Of a DNA stretch of 64,000 bases, positions 12,701-25,300 are shown in pieces. Made by a program: the position numbers and the translations under genes. How positions within the stretch are numbered: position 1 is the stretch's first letter; each line of letters opens with the position of its first letter. The notes under the pieces were generated by a model. The model made no database searches and was not told where the DNA came from. It saw only the letters and a list, made by a program, of their open reading frames with translations. Source of the DNA: Blastomussa wellsi (lineage: Eukaryota; Cnidaria; Anthozoa; Scleractinia; Plerogyridae); the NCBI GenBank assembly GCA_947652115.1, contig OX393563.1:5857659-5921658 (forward strand), written 5' to 3'.

Positions 12701-15700
12701 GAGGAAAAGGGGTGAAAGGTCTAACGTTTAAAGTTGATTTCAGTTCGTACTACGCAGTCTCAGGATTTGTTTGCAATCTTGTTTTGAATTCGTTCATATA
12801 TTACACTTTGGTAATAGCGTACATGACGTTTTTTAGTCTGCCATCACGAGTGCTCGATGAGCTGAAACGTCGGTTTGGAATACCGTCAAACTTCCCTATC
12901 TTTTGTTATTGTTTTGTTAATTATGATGAAAAAAGTAAGTTTTCCCGAAATTTTCATTTTGGCTAGCAAACGTTCCTTCGTGTGAGACTCGCATAAACAC
13001 TGCAGGCGGAGATTGTGCAGTTCGGACTGGAAATTATCTGTAAAATTAAAAAAAATTGTGTAATAATCGCAGGGTGTCTCTCTAGGGATTACAACTTGTT
13101 GTAGTTTCCCTCGTGTGCCCTTCAGTTTTTCCTCTCTGTTCTATGCGAGCGAAAAACAACAACATTTACCTTTCAATACAGCATTGTTTGCCGCGCATAG
13201 ACGAACTCGATAATCATGATGAACGCCATTTTGTTTCTTTGGGCTTTAATTATTGTACTGTCAGGGAAATGGAGATCAATAGATGGTCGTTCAAAAGATG
13301 ACTGTTTTTCTGTTACTTGCAAAGAAGCATCCTTATAAATCTCTTTTGAAAATAAGGTGCATTTTTTATTTGCAGAGGGAATTATTTCACTTTCGATGTA
13401 GTTGATCATTCAGCGACAGTTATCAAGGTGGGTTTCTAACTATTTTATATTTCATTTGATAGCTTATTTTACGCCACGCTTCTGGCTGTGTTCAATGAAC
13501 AATCCAAATTATACAAGCTTGCTTTTTATGTAATAGTGTAGAGCGGTTTTCGATTGAGACTACGTCCACACTAAGCCAGATAAATTTGAAAACGGCGTTT
13601 TCGCCTCGAAATCGGATAAAATGTTTTCTGTCCACATTATACCGTTTTCAAAATGTGTCGCCATCGATTTTGAAACGCTGCCTCGCAAGAAACGCTTAAA
13701 TATATGCTAGAGCATTCCCACATTGTCCGAGCAACGTTATTCGATTGTTTTGATGTCAGCGTTTTTAAAAAGTTCCGTTTTCGCCGTTTACACTGACACA
13801 CCTAGTCAGCGTTTTCAAATTTATCCACCTTGGAAATCGTTTTCAAAAAGTTGCGTTTTCGGTCGCCGAAAACGGCGTTTTAGTGTGGACGGAAGGCCAA
13901 TCCGGACAAAAAAAGTTGCGTTTTCAAATTTATCCGGATTAGTGTGGACGTAGCCTGAGTGTCGTAGAACCAAAACCCAGGTCATCTCTCTGGCCAATCA
14001 CAAAACACAGACACTCTAGTGAACCAATCAAAACTCGAAGCAAGTACATGCAGCCGGCACAAAGCGCGGGAAAACTTGCGCGAGTAGGTCACATGATTGA
14101 TTTTGGTCTTGCTTTTGATTGGCTGAGAAAGTGGCGCGAGTTTTTCAACCAATGTGGCCTTTTGTAACAAAAGATCACGTGGTACAAAATCCGCCATGTT
14201 GGGGGGCAAGCTCATCATTATTCCCGCACTGGGACATCAAAACCAAAGAATAGCCAAGCCTGAGTAGAATAATAATAAGCTTGTCCTCCAACCTGGTGTA
14301 TTTTATGCATGTTACCGTTTGTTGCAAAAGATCTATCAAAATAAAAATGGAGTTGTGTTGGAGAATCAGATGGTGGATGCGTTTGTTTATTTGTTGACAT
14401 TCTTAGGTTGACAAGCGAGAATGGAAAACAAAACCTCTGAACTTTGACGATGTGTTTAAAGCGATGTTGACTTTGTACACCTCGTCAACTGGTGAAGGCT
14501 GGCCCAGGTACGTGGAATCTGGGCAGGATGGGGCGGTATTAATGGTTATTTGACATTAGGAGGACATGATGGAACTTGTCATTACCCTTATAAAAATTTC
14601 AAGAAGGATTTGATAACGGGGGATCATATCTTACTCTAGGTCAATAACGTGGTTGAATCCTGATAATCCTGTTTAAAGGAGCTACGTCACGGTTCGTGCA
14701 TTTTGAAAAAAATTAGCCTAAATTTTTCAAAATCGTCATTTGTAATCCGTCTCAATCTTCTCCATCCTTAACCATCCTTGTTCCTTTTTGGTTTAGTATC
14801 ACTGATTTGGTGTTTTACTTCCTTAGTTAGCTATTAGTTTTGGGTTTCATTCATTTTAAGGGTAATTTGGTCCATCGCAAAAATAACTCAAAATATCGCG
14901 ACGTAGCCCCTTTAAATAACCTGTTTTCTTTCCTTTATTTCTGCAGTGCTATGCAGACCACAATGGACACTACAAAAAAAGATCAGGGTCCGATTCCCAA
15001 CTACAGCCCTGGTTACGCACTCTATTACATCAGCTTTGTTGTGGTGTTCTCGTTCTTCTTTCTCAATATCTTTGTGGCTTTGATCATCCTCACTTTCCAA
15101 ACGGAGGGTGAAAGAGAGATTGCCAGTTGTGAGCTCGACAGAAACCAGGTAAACAAAGTCTCTCTTCACTTAGGAAATTTTCCCGCGTGGATCTTGAAAT
15201 ATTTCTCTTTTCCCGACTTTTGGTCTCTGGTGTAAATTAAAAGTATCTTTTTTTTTGGGTCTCTGAGGGTGGGAAGAGTGTTTCAAAGCCTAAATAGTTT
15301 TGGGTTTATTTGAAAATGAAATCGCGTCTGTTGATCAGCCAACAACTTGATACGTAATTAACAGTACTCTTCTTCAAAATGGTTTTCATATTAAGTAAAT
15401 TAGAGCTTGTTTATCACTTGTTTGATATCAATCATAATAGTTTTCACGTGTATTGTTTTATACAGCGTGATTGTATTCAGTTTGCACTGACTGCTAAGCC
15501 TGCGCAGAGATACATGCCAGCTGACCACAAGAGTCTGCAGTACAAGATCTGGGTGGTGGTGACGTCAAAGCCATTTGATACGTTTATTTTGGTGTTAATT
15601 GCTCTCAACACCGGCGTTCTTATGTCTCAGGTAAGTTTTACGCAGAGTTCATACATAACTAGGTAGGGTCTTTCGAGGAATGGATGCTGGATCGGCCCTT

Positions 15701-18700
15701 GCAGGAAACAGAAAACGAACTTGGAGATAAGTCTTCAAGTCGTGGTCATTAAAGGCTCTCCATCAATTTGGAAATAGTTCTGTACAGCAGAAACACGACC
15801 CAAAATATCGTGAAATAACTTCTTTGATTTGATTGAAGAACTTCATAATGGCGTGCACGTCATAATTTTGCCGTCACTCACTCCACCTTTCTCTCGGCCC
15901 TCTCAAAGTCAGTTGTTGTAGGAGTCTTTCTAATGAATGCTTGTTCTTTTCTATCCATTACAGCACTACAAGCAAGGACATTATTTCACAGACATCCTCA
16001 TGTATCTAAACATTGGCTTCACTGCTCTTTATGTGATTGAAGCTGGTCTCAAGTTTATTGCTCTCAGACTGGTTAGTCGCACATTTCTAGTATAATGCTT
16101 TTTCCTTGCTTGAGGCTTGAGCTCGAGTTTTTCGTTTTTCGTTTTGTACTGAGTTGCTAAAGATTCCTCGACAGAAAGATAGGTTACTAGGGGTACCTGA
16201 GGCACTTGTCAAACGAGCTTCACATGAGTGCGAACCTGAGCATAAGGTCTGCTTCCTGCCATTAATTGTATTTGTGTTCGGTGGTCCCGAATTCATTTCA
16301 TCCACGCATTACATAGGGTCACATTTTCCAGCCGTTGTACTTTTATGGGTCAGTACTACCACTCTTTATGGGTTGCCGTTGCATTAGTGGTTACCATAGC
16401 AATCATAAAACCTATACTAGTAAATGAGTTCATTGAAATTGAAGGGTGGGTCTGAAACCCTCGTGCATTTTTTAAAACTATGTGGAAAGGTATACTATCA
16501 AAATCAATAGAGTGGTAAAATGCAGTCGCTAAACCAGATCACGTGAATTAAAAATTTTTAGCACGTGGACACTGTTTATTCATTGGAAAGCCAACATAAA
16601 GCTTCGTGGTTTTCGGATAAAATGTAAAGTTGAATACATCGCTCGTGAGTTTTCCGACTCTGTTGGCTCGATAGCGTCATTATTGTGCATACAAATTCTG
16701 GAAAAACGATGTTGACATGGCCATGAAGCGACCGTTAAAATGACATCATCGCTGACAAGACGAACCGCGTGACAATTTTCTTCAGATCACCTGCTAAGAA
16801 TCTAACTGCTTCGAGTTTAAATTTCTAGTAACTGCAGTTTTACCACTCCAGTGATTTTGATAGCATCATGACATGCTGCTCATAACCCAATAATAAAAAT
16901 GGGGGTAACTGGAACTCATTTTGAGTAATTAGCATGCACTGGAAGCAAATATCAAGGGTGTTTTTAACTGGTTATGCTGTTTCTATAGTAACTATTTATG
17001 TCAAGAAGATGAATACAACTTGTTTGCCAGTGATTGGACATTTGATTCAAACCATTACCTTAACAGCAACCGATAGAGTGTTGTAATTAGTACTGCCCAT
17101 CAAACTATAACAGCTGGAATATGCTGCAAACTAAATGAACAATTCTCCTCTCAGTTTGGGCATATCTTTTAATGTCAATACATCAGTCAAAAGCTCACTT
17201 GATTCTCCTTACTTGTCTGTTTGAAAATACGTTGAATGAATAATTGGAGAAAAGTAAATATCATCGTTTTTCTTCCTTTTTAGAATTACTTTCGAGACTA
17301 TTGGAACATTTTTGACTTCATCGTTGTTTTGGGAGGCCTGCTTGATGTCGTGGTTACTGTTATTGACAGATTTGTCAGAGAAGATGAGGTAGTTTATATT
17401 AGTAAGATATGTAACATTAATTCGTCGAAAGCGATTAGCGGCTGGTCTTGAGAACGCGGCTTATATAGTGGCTGTTTTATTTTTGCAACCAAAGCTACAG
17501 GGGTACTGTCACTTATTTTTACTAGTTGAACCTACAAAGAGAGGTTCAGTCTTAATAAAAATTACTATGCCAATTTACTGAAGGTATAAAGGCAAAGGCA
17601 AATATTTTACTTCGAAGAGCGGGGAGTGGTTGCCTAAGTCTCCCGAGCCAGAGGCTCATGAATGAAGCCTTCGAAGGTGCGCAACGACCACACCACAACA
17701 CCGGGAGCTCCGTGCCCTACTCTTTACGATGCGTTTGTGGGTGCTTTACCGTCCCCTGCTCAACGTGATACAGGAGACGGGGCCTACGGTTTTATCGTCC
17801 TTATCCGCGAAGACTAGAACTTCTAGCCATTTGCATATGTTATTGCAAAGGAAGCACATTCTCCTCAGTTTTTCTAAGACCCTGAGTGTTGTTCCGGTCC
17901 GCACTGTAGTCTGACGCTCTACCAATGGAGCTAACCAGCCGGCGGTTAAAAGAAGAGATATTATTTTAAAACCGCCAGGACCTTTAGATCTCAAATTTAA
18001 AAAGTTAGGCTGACTTTTTCAAGGTTGTGAAAATAGCTAAAAACTAACAAAGATCCTCCCTTCCTTCACAAAGTTCCTAGTATCTTCCTGTTGCAAAAGT
18101 GCGAATATGGGACAATGTGGGATATGGGGCTTTGACTGGTTAGTCATAACCCCAGCTAGAGCCGGTAGCCAACTCCGCTAGAACCGGCGCGTTCGTCTAC
18201 CGCATGTTATTAATTTTGTCAACTTTCAGATGGCAATTTATTTCATATAGTGGTAACTTGATTCAACATTTATCCTTTGTAATCTCTTGTATCTGAACTG
18301 TTTCACAGGGGAACACGCTTGGCATAGGAATCGATCCTAGCATGTTTCGGTTATTTCGTGCGGCAAGACTTATCAAACTTCTTCGACGAGGCTACACAAT
18401 CAGAATACTCTTATGGACATTTCTTCAATCTTTCAAGGTAAAAAAAGATAATTACGGCTTTTAAAAAAGCATCATCGGATGCCTATCACAATCGGGGCGA
18501 AACGAATCCTTCAAAAAGCAGAGCGGGAACTGAATCTCTCCAGACCATTCCCAAGCTTGGCTCTATAATGCAAAATTAACGTGAACTTGCTGTTCGCATG
18601 CAAAACTTTGGCGTACGAACCAGAGAACTATGGACTATACAACAACCGCCGTGTAAGAGCACACGAAAGTAACTCGAGTTACTGTTCGTGGACTGGGCAG

Positions 18701-21700
18701 AATAATATAATTAAAGGATTATTTTGCTCAGGCAGGAACCAGCCTTCGCAGAGCCGTTTGGAAATGGTCTGGAGAGACTCAGGAGCCCCCAATAGCTTGT
18801 TTAGCCCTGCTTAACAACTTCCGTTTCTACAACTAAATGCATGCCCCTAGGTCTCCAAGGATTTAAAAGTCCATTATTTCAATTTAGTAATTGCAGGCGT
18901 TTCAGTTACTTCTCGCAATCTGTCGCTTAACAGTCGACCATAAGGCAATTGATTTTCCCTCTTGAAACAGCAATGCCACTTAGTTATTTATTTATTTTAT
19001 AAAGGAAAAATGAAAACCGTAATTTGTCACACCTGAAACCGAACTGGGCAATTTGCTTGAGAAATTTTGGAATAATGCGCCGAAACACTGCAAAGTTACA
19101 CGCAAAAACGTAGCGCATTCTTCTAATTTGTTATCTGGTGTAATCCTGGATGGTTGTAATTTCCTTGTACTTACGTCAACAGGCCCTTCCTTACGTCACT
19201 CTTCTGATTATGTTGATGTTCTTTATGTACGCCGTCATAGGGATGCAGGTGAGTCCAATGTTGTTTACCATTTACCAAAAAAATCCGGAAATTCCGGATG
19301 GAATGTAAGTGGAAGGACTAAATTTGTCTCCCCGAACGGAAATTTTCTCGGGAAAACGGGATTTCTTGAAAGGTAGTCCAAAATTCCCAAACGGAATTTC
19401 CGAACGGAAAATGTGCTTACCATTTGCCATTCGCCACAAGTTCCAGGCCCTACGCCAATATGTCAAACTCGCCCTTGGCCATTCCCAAACGGAAATTTCC
19501 ATTGGGGACTTCTGCTTTCCATTTGCACGAACCGTTGACGAACCGGTTTCCCCGTGTAAATGGTAAACAACCGAAGTCTTAACGTTTCTCAATTCATACT
19601 TAATTGCCGCTGCCTCCCCCACAGTCCTTTCTGAAGCGTTACTTGGAAGTGAGCACATGGCGCGAGCGGTAGCTGGTAGCGAATGCGAGCCAATGGCTAT
19701 CTTACTTTAATACTACAACTAATTAGTTGACTAACAGTAATCGGTATTAACTGTTCTTGTGAAGTCACGGTGAAATCTCGGAGACGGTAGAAACCTTAAG
19801 CATAAAGAGCCGGTTTGGATAGTTTGGAAGAAGAAACTGTTGGAAGAAACTGTTGCTATTCTTCTAATGATTTTCCTTTTTTTTCAGCTTTTTGGTAAAA
19901 TCGCGTTGAGCGAAGGTACAGAAATCAACTCTGACAATAACTTTCGAAATCTTCTTGAGGCTTTGCAAGTTCTATTCAGGTGAGAAGCAACGACTTAGCT
20001 GTTGCCTTGAGAGCTACTTACATAAGGAACTTAAACTGTTTTGTCTCGTCGTTGTAGTTTTGCCGACAGTTTTTGCTGTTTTCTAATTTGTGTTAGTTTA
20101 TAAAGTGTCCCCAGTTAGGAGAGGGTTCTGGCCTAAGTTAGGTATCACTGACACTAAAGTATGACGATTGATTGTCAAAAGTCGGTAGAATTTTGGAAGG
20201 ACCTTGTAAAATGTAGTCTTCTTCCCAGCCGTTATTAGGGTCGTCACGCAATTAAAAAATTAGTGTGGAGGAGCATTGCGTGACGACCCTAATAACGGCT
20301 GCGAAGGAGACTATGTAAAATGTAGCAGGAAACTATGACACATCTCAAGACTGCTTAGGTAATAGGCGTACGAACTATTTTTCGTTACATATGAGGGAGG
20401 TGAATAGGGGTACGCAAATCCGCATCCACATTCCTTGAAAACTTTTTGTTTAATAGTTTCAGTGAGACGGTAGATGTTGTTTTTGATGGCAATTTTTCAA
20501 AAGCTTTCGTTTCATTGCTTCTTTTTCCGGTAGTTCTAATGTAAAGCGGTGGTTTGGGTCTCGTCCAAACAGAAAATGGACAAAACGATAACACTGAGAC
20601 AAACGGAAGATACGCGAAGCCCACGATCCGAACTTCATGGCATGCAGAGTCCGGAATCCGAGCTAAAATTATCAGCTAATCCGCGATCCACTGCATTTTC
20701 GAAATCCCCGGATCCGCTTAATTTTTCGCTAAAATCCGCAATCCGTGTGCTTTTGAAGGCTAAACCCGTTGATCCGCGAACCTATTCACCCCCGTCTTAC
20801 ATGACCTTGCTATCTCGTAACGCCTATATATTTTCTTGTGACAGATCGGCGACCGGGGAAGACTGGCACAAGATAATGTTAGATTGTTATAATCACGCTG
20901 AGTGTGACCCTGAAGTGAAACCGGAGTATGGTGAAACGTGTGGAAATACAGTCGGTGCTATTTCATACTTCTGCTCTTTTATATTTCTCTGTATGTTTCT
21001 GGTGAGTAAACGACAAGAAAAACAGCACCAGCGTTTCCTACGCCTGGGCCCCGCAATTACCTCAACCTCGTTCCCAGGGTCTCTCTTTCTTCCCGCCCCC
21101 TGGAGCGGAAAGGCGGGAAGATGAGAGACCTGGGAACGAGGTTGTAGAGTGTTTCTGTCGAGGAACTATCGGCTGATAGTTGCCCCGCGGAAATTTGATG
21201 TTCTTAAAACAAATATGTGCCCGGGAAGCGAAGCTTCAAGGGCAAATATGCTAGTAAAGTAATAGGCTATTCTGAGTTCATGCCTTCTGTCTCTGTTTCG
21301 ATAAGTTCTCCCAGTGGCGGATCCAGGGGGGAGGGTCGGGGGTCCGGGCTCCCCTTTTCTGACCGAATTTTTTTTACTGCTTGTGTGACGCTGAGATTCT
21401 GGCATCGACAAAGTTGCCTATTATTACTCAACTGAGTCAAAATCCCCCCTCCCCCCCCCCCTATCAAAAATTATTGAATCCGCCCCTGTCAGCTCACTCT
21501 CGTCAGTTTTTGAGAAATAGGCAAAAGGCAACTCTAAAGGAATGTGCAAGACAATCCGTCCCTGAAGTATGACAAGAAAATCCTTTACTTTGGTCGTGTC
21601 TGGGTCAAGGTGCTTCGAACATTTGGCTGGTTGATCAAACGGCAGATACAGTGTGGCTCATTGAGACAAACACACTCTAGAGTGAACTGATAAAAAGACA

Positions 21701-22343
21701 AGACCCAAACTATGGCCGCAGTTGCTGCGCCCTAACAAAAAAGTTTTTTCTATTGCCCCTTAATCATCAGCCCCCTTAATAAAATTCTCGTTTTCTTTCT
21801 AGATGTTAAATTTGTTTGTGGCTGTCATCATGGATAATTTCGAATATCTCACTCGTGACGAGTCCATCCTTGGCCCGCATCACTTGGACGAGTTTGTCCG
21901 CGTGTGGTCTGAATTCGACCCCGGTGCCACGTATGTATTTAGTCTAGCTAGCTAGCGCGCATTCCTTTACTGTAGCAACCGCTGGCATTGCGTACCACAT
22001 ACTAACACAGCGGTCAGACGCAAAAATCCACTTTCATTCTGATTTTCGATGCCTCGAGCTATTAGAAAATATAATTTGGTTTTATCAACTGGGTTGATAA
22101 TGTCAATTGGCCACCGTAAAGAGATTCAAGAGCTGACGTTTCGAGCGTTAGCCCTTCGTCGGAGCGAATCAAGGAATTGTGCGTCGTGTGTCTTTATATA
22201 CAAGGTTTCGAGCGTTAGCCCTTCGTCGGAGCGAATCAAGGAATTGTGCGTCGTGTGTCTTTATCCGTCAGCTCTTGAATCTCTTTACGGTGGCCAATTG
22301 ACATTATCAACTTAGTTGATAAAACCAAATTATATTGTTATAC

Positions 22344-22388
<45 letters not shown>

Positions 22389-25300
22389 CTATTAGAAAAT
22401 AGCTTGAGACGAAAATGTGCGAATCTTTTGCTGGAAAAGGTTAATGAAATAGCACGGTGAAACAAAATATCAAGCTGAGAAACTTTGTGGGAAGCAATTA
22501 TCAGATTTCTTATCCATGCACGGCGACTGTTTTAACTTGTGGTTTGAAAGCGACGATTTTCAGAAATATTAGATTTTGTACGAGACAGTTTTGGCGGGAA
22601 CTGCGCCTGCGTCCCACGTTTGACCGCTGTACATCACATACTAATGCATTGTTCTTATTGTCCAGCGGATGCGTACACCACAGCGAAATCTATAAGGTGA
22701 TGTGTAGCATGTCTCCTCCTGTTGGCTTTGGTAAAAAATGCCCAAAGATTGTAGGTTATAAGGTATGTGTAATAATCTACGTTTAGTATTTTTCATAAAC
22801 AGAGTATGATTTTCGCGCCCAATGATGGAGGTGTCGGTGTACACGAGTAAACTATTTCGTCTCTGTCGTGAAAAAAGGTTGTTGTTGTTCATCGTGGTAT
22901 AAAGTATAGTAATTAAGGAGTTATCGTTTGTCTCACGATGTAGTCACTTGTGATGTGGACCGCGACGTTTCGGCTGCATACTGCTAGCCGCTGTGATTGG
23001 TTGGTTTTCAACAGCTGTGATTGGTGTGTTTCGATCCTCGCTGATCCTAGACCAGTTAGTTGTTCCCTCGGCGGTTCGCCGTTGTACAGTTCTCTCGTTC
23101 TTGTGTTTCTTGATCGTGGGCATCCAAGCTTCAGGAATCTCGATCCCACTATCCCTGTTGATGTTGTTAGGATGAAGTCTTGTGTGAATAGCCTCTTTGA
23201 CCCTGTGAGTGTACCAATGTTGATCACGATCAATAAACTTAACCTCGTCCCAAAGTGGACAGTGTCCGGAGGTGTGGGCATGCTCTGAAACGGCGGAGGT
23301 CTGGGTACGGGCGAGCCGGATGTCTCGGTCGTGTTCTTTTATCCTGTCCTGCATGGGTCTCCCCGTCTCGCCGATGTAGACTTTTCCGCATTCGCAGGGA
23401 ATCTTGTAAACAACGCCGTCTTGTTTAGTCGGTTGACCAAGTGAACTGTCCGTAATAGTTATGCACCTATCAATGTAAATCCCGCTTGGGGGGGCGGAAC
23501 TGAGCTGAGATTTTGCGTTCAATTACCCGGCCCCAGGGCAGGAGCCCATCACTAGATGGTCAAAAGAGTCACTAAAAGGCAATTAAATGTTGATAGAAAG
23601 GCGATTAAAACGGTCAAAAGCCCGCCCTACGGGACGATAACAACTGTCAAATCCCCCACCTACCACCTATGCCCGCACTCCCCCCCCGGGATTTACATTG
23701 ATAGGTGCATTGGGTGTTCGCATTATAGAAGTGTCCGAACTGCATTAGCTTATGAGAAATGTTCTTTGGTTGCGCTCGTATTTCTTTGCCGGAAAAGATA
23801 TACCTGAGACTCATTTGGTAAGAAACGTTAAAATATGACGTGGCACTGCTAAAAATGTTGAAGATCAAATTGATTTCCCAGCATTATGTACTTGTACTTA
23901 ACCCTGATAACGCATTCCTGAGAACGAGATTGCTGATTTCCTCCTCAGCGCCTTATCAAGATGAACATGCCGCTGAACGAGGATAATACGGTCTCATTCA
24001 GTACCACGCTCTTCGCTCTCATTCGAACTTCGTTGAACATCAAGCTTCGTGGAAATATGAATGCAAATGACACAGAATTAAGAAGAATGATCAAACGGGT
24101 TTGGCCAAAAACCTCACAAAAAGTGTTGAATAGTTTGATACCTAAACAGTTAGGTAAGTGATTTAAATTTTTCTTTTTTCTGTTTTGAAGCGCGGGGAAG
24201 GTAGAAGAGGGATAGGCTGTGTTGCCATACCAACCGTATTTTTTAATGTTAATGAGTACGTTATGTAAGAACTCATATGCACTTGCTAATAATTGTGTGC
24301 ATTTCGTCCAGTTTAAGTTATCAACGTTGAATGAAATACGTTGAATCCCATATACGCATTGTTACAAGAAAGCAGTTTCATTTTGTGTGAACATTTTGAA
24401 CTTAGACAATCAAAGCTTGTAGGCTTTCATTCATTTTTAGCTGTTTATTTTCTTTTGCAGAGCTAAGCTGCCAACAGATGACTATAGGAAAGATTCACTG
24501 TGCAAAGCTCATACACGAGAACTACAAATACCTTAAAAGAAAAGGCACTCCGACGGAAAGGGTAGGTATGAGCACAAATTTACGAGGACAATTGGCCATT
24601 TTACAGTTCTGTGAAATGTAACCAGGCCTCTGTATGAAAGCGAGGCGCAGGTTGACCTTGTCATGATAGAGACCAGAAACTATTTAGCATAACAACAAGA
24701 CGATTTACATATCAAAAGCAAAAGGGTTTGTATCTATGCAAGGTCACCTTCAGCCTCAATTCCACCCAAAGGCTTGGTAACTAAGCACAGAACTGTAAAA
24801 TGGCCTATTGGTAAACCAGCGCCGTAGTGTACGTAGTGTACGGGCATCACTCCAGTTGCGTTACGCACGTGTTTCTTGCACAGTTGTGTGTGTGTGGAGC
24901 AACTGATATAGAGAACTCCGGGAGTTGTCGTGACAACTTGTCGTCGTCACCTTGTCTTTCTACTCATAACTAAGCTTCAAATTTAACGCAGGCAGATTTC
25001 TTAGGTTCAAATATAGGAAAGGGAACTAAGAAGGATTGGAATTTTAAATCTTTATATTTTGCAAGTTTGTTCATCTAGTAGCTTACTCTGTTGAAAAAGT
25101 TTTACTTGCGTTATTTTAAAGGTCCAAAGAGAAGAAGAAAAAAGCACTCGAAATTCTAAGGTTTGTGGTTTTGTTGAGATATTGCCGTGGTCCTGTTGGG
25201 CATGCGTGGGAGGTGTATTTCTCGCACGTGACCTTTGCAACTTGAGTCCAGTTACCAAGTAAAAACGAGGGAAAATGTAGACTGCAATACAGTTTTTTAA

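Noticed and set aside
12565..12966. 133-codon open frame on the plus strand in a Cav2 intron
   Set aside because: It shows no family resemblance, lies wholly within an intron of a well-supported gene, and its composition looks like random AT-rich sequence.
20549..21124. 191-codon plus-strand frame as a separate gene
   Set aside because: Its central part is Cav2 exon 25 (20845-21001) in frame; the flanking codons are intron sequence.
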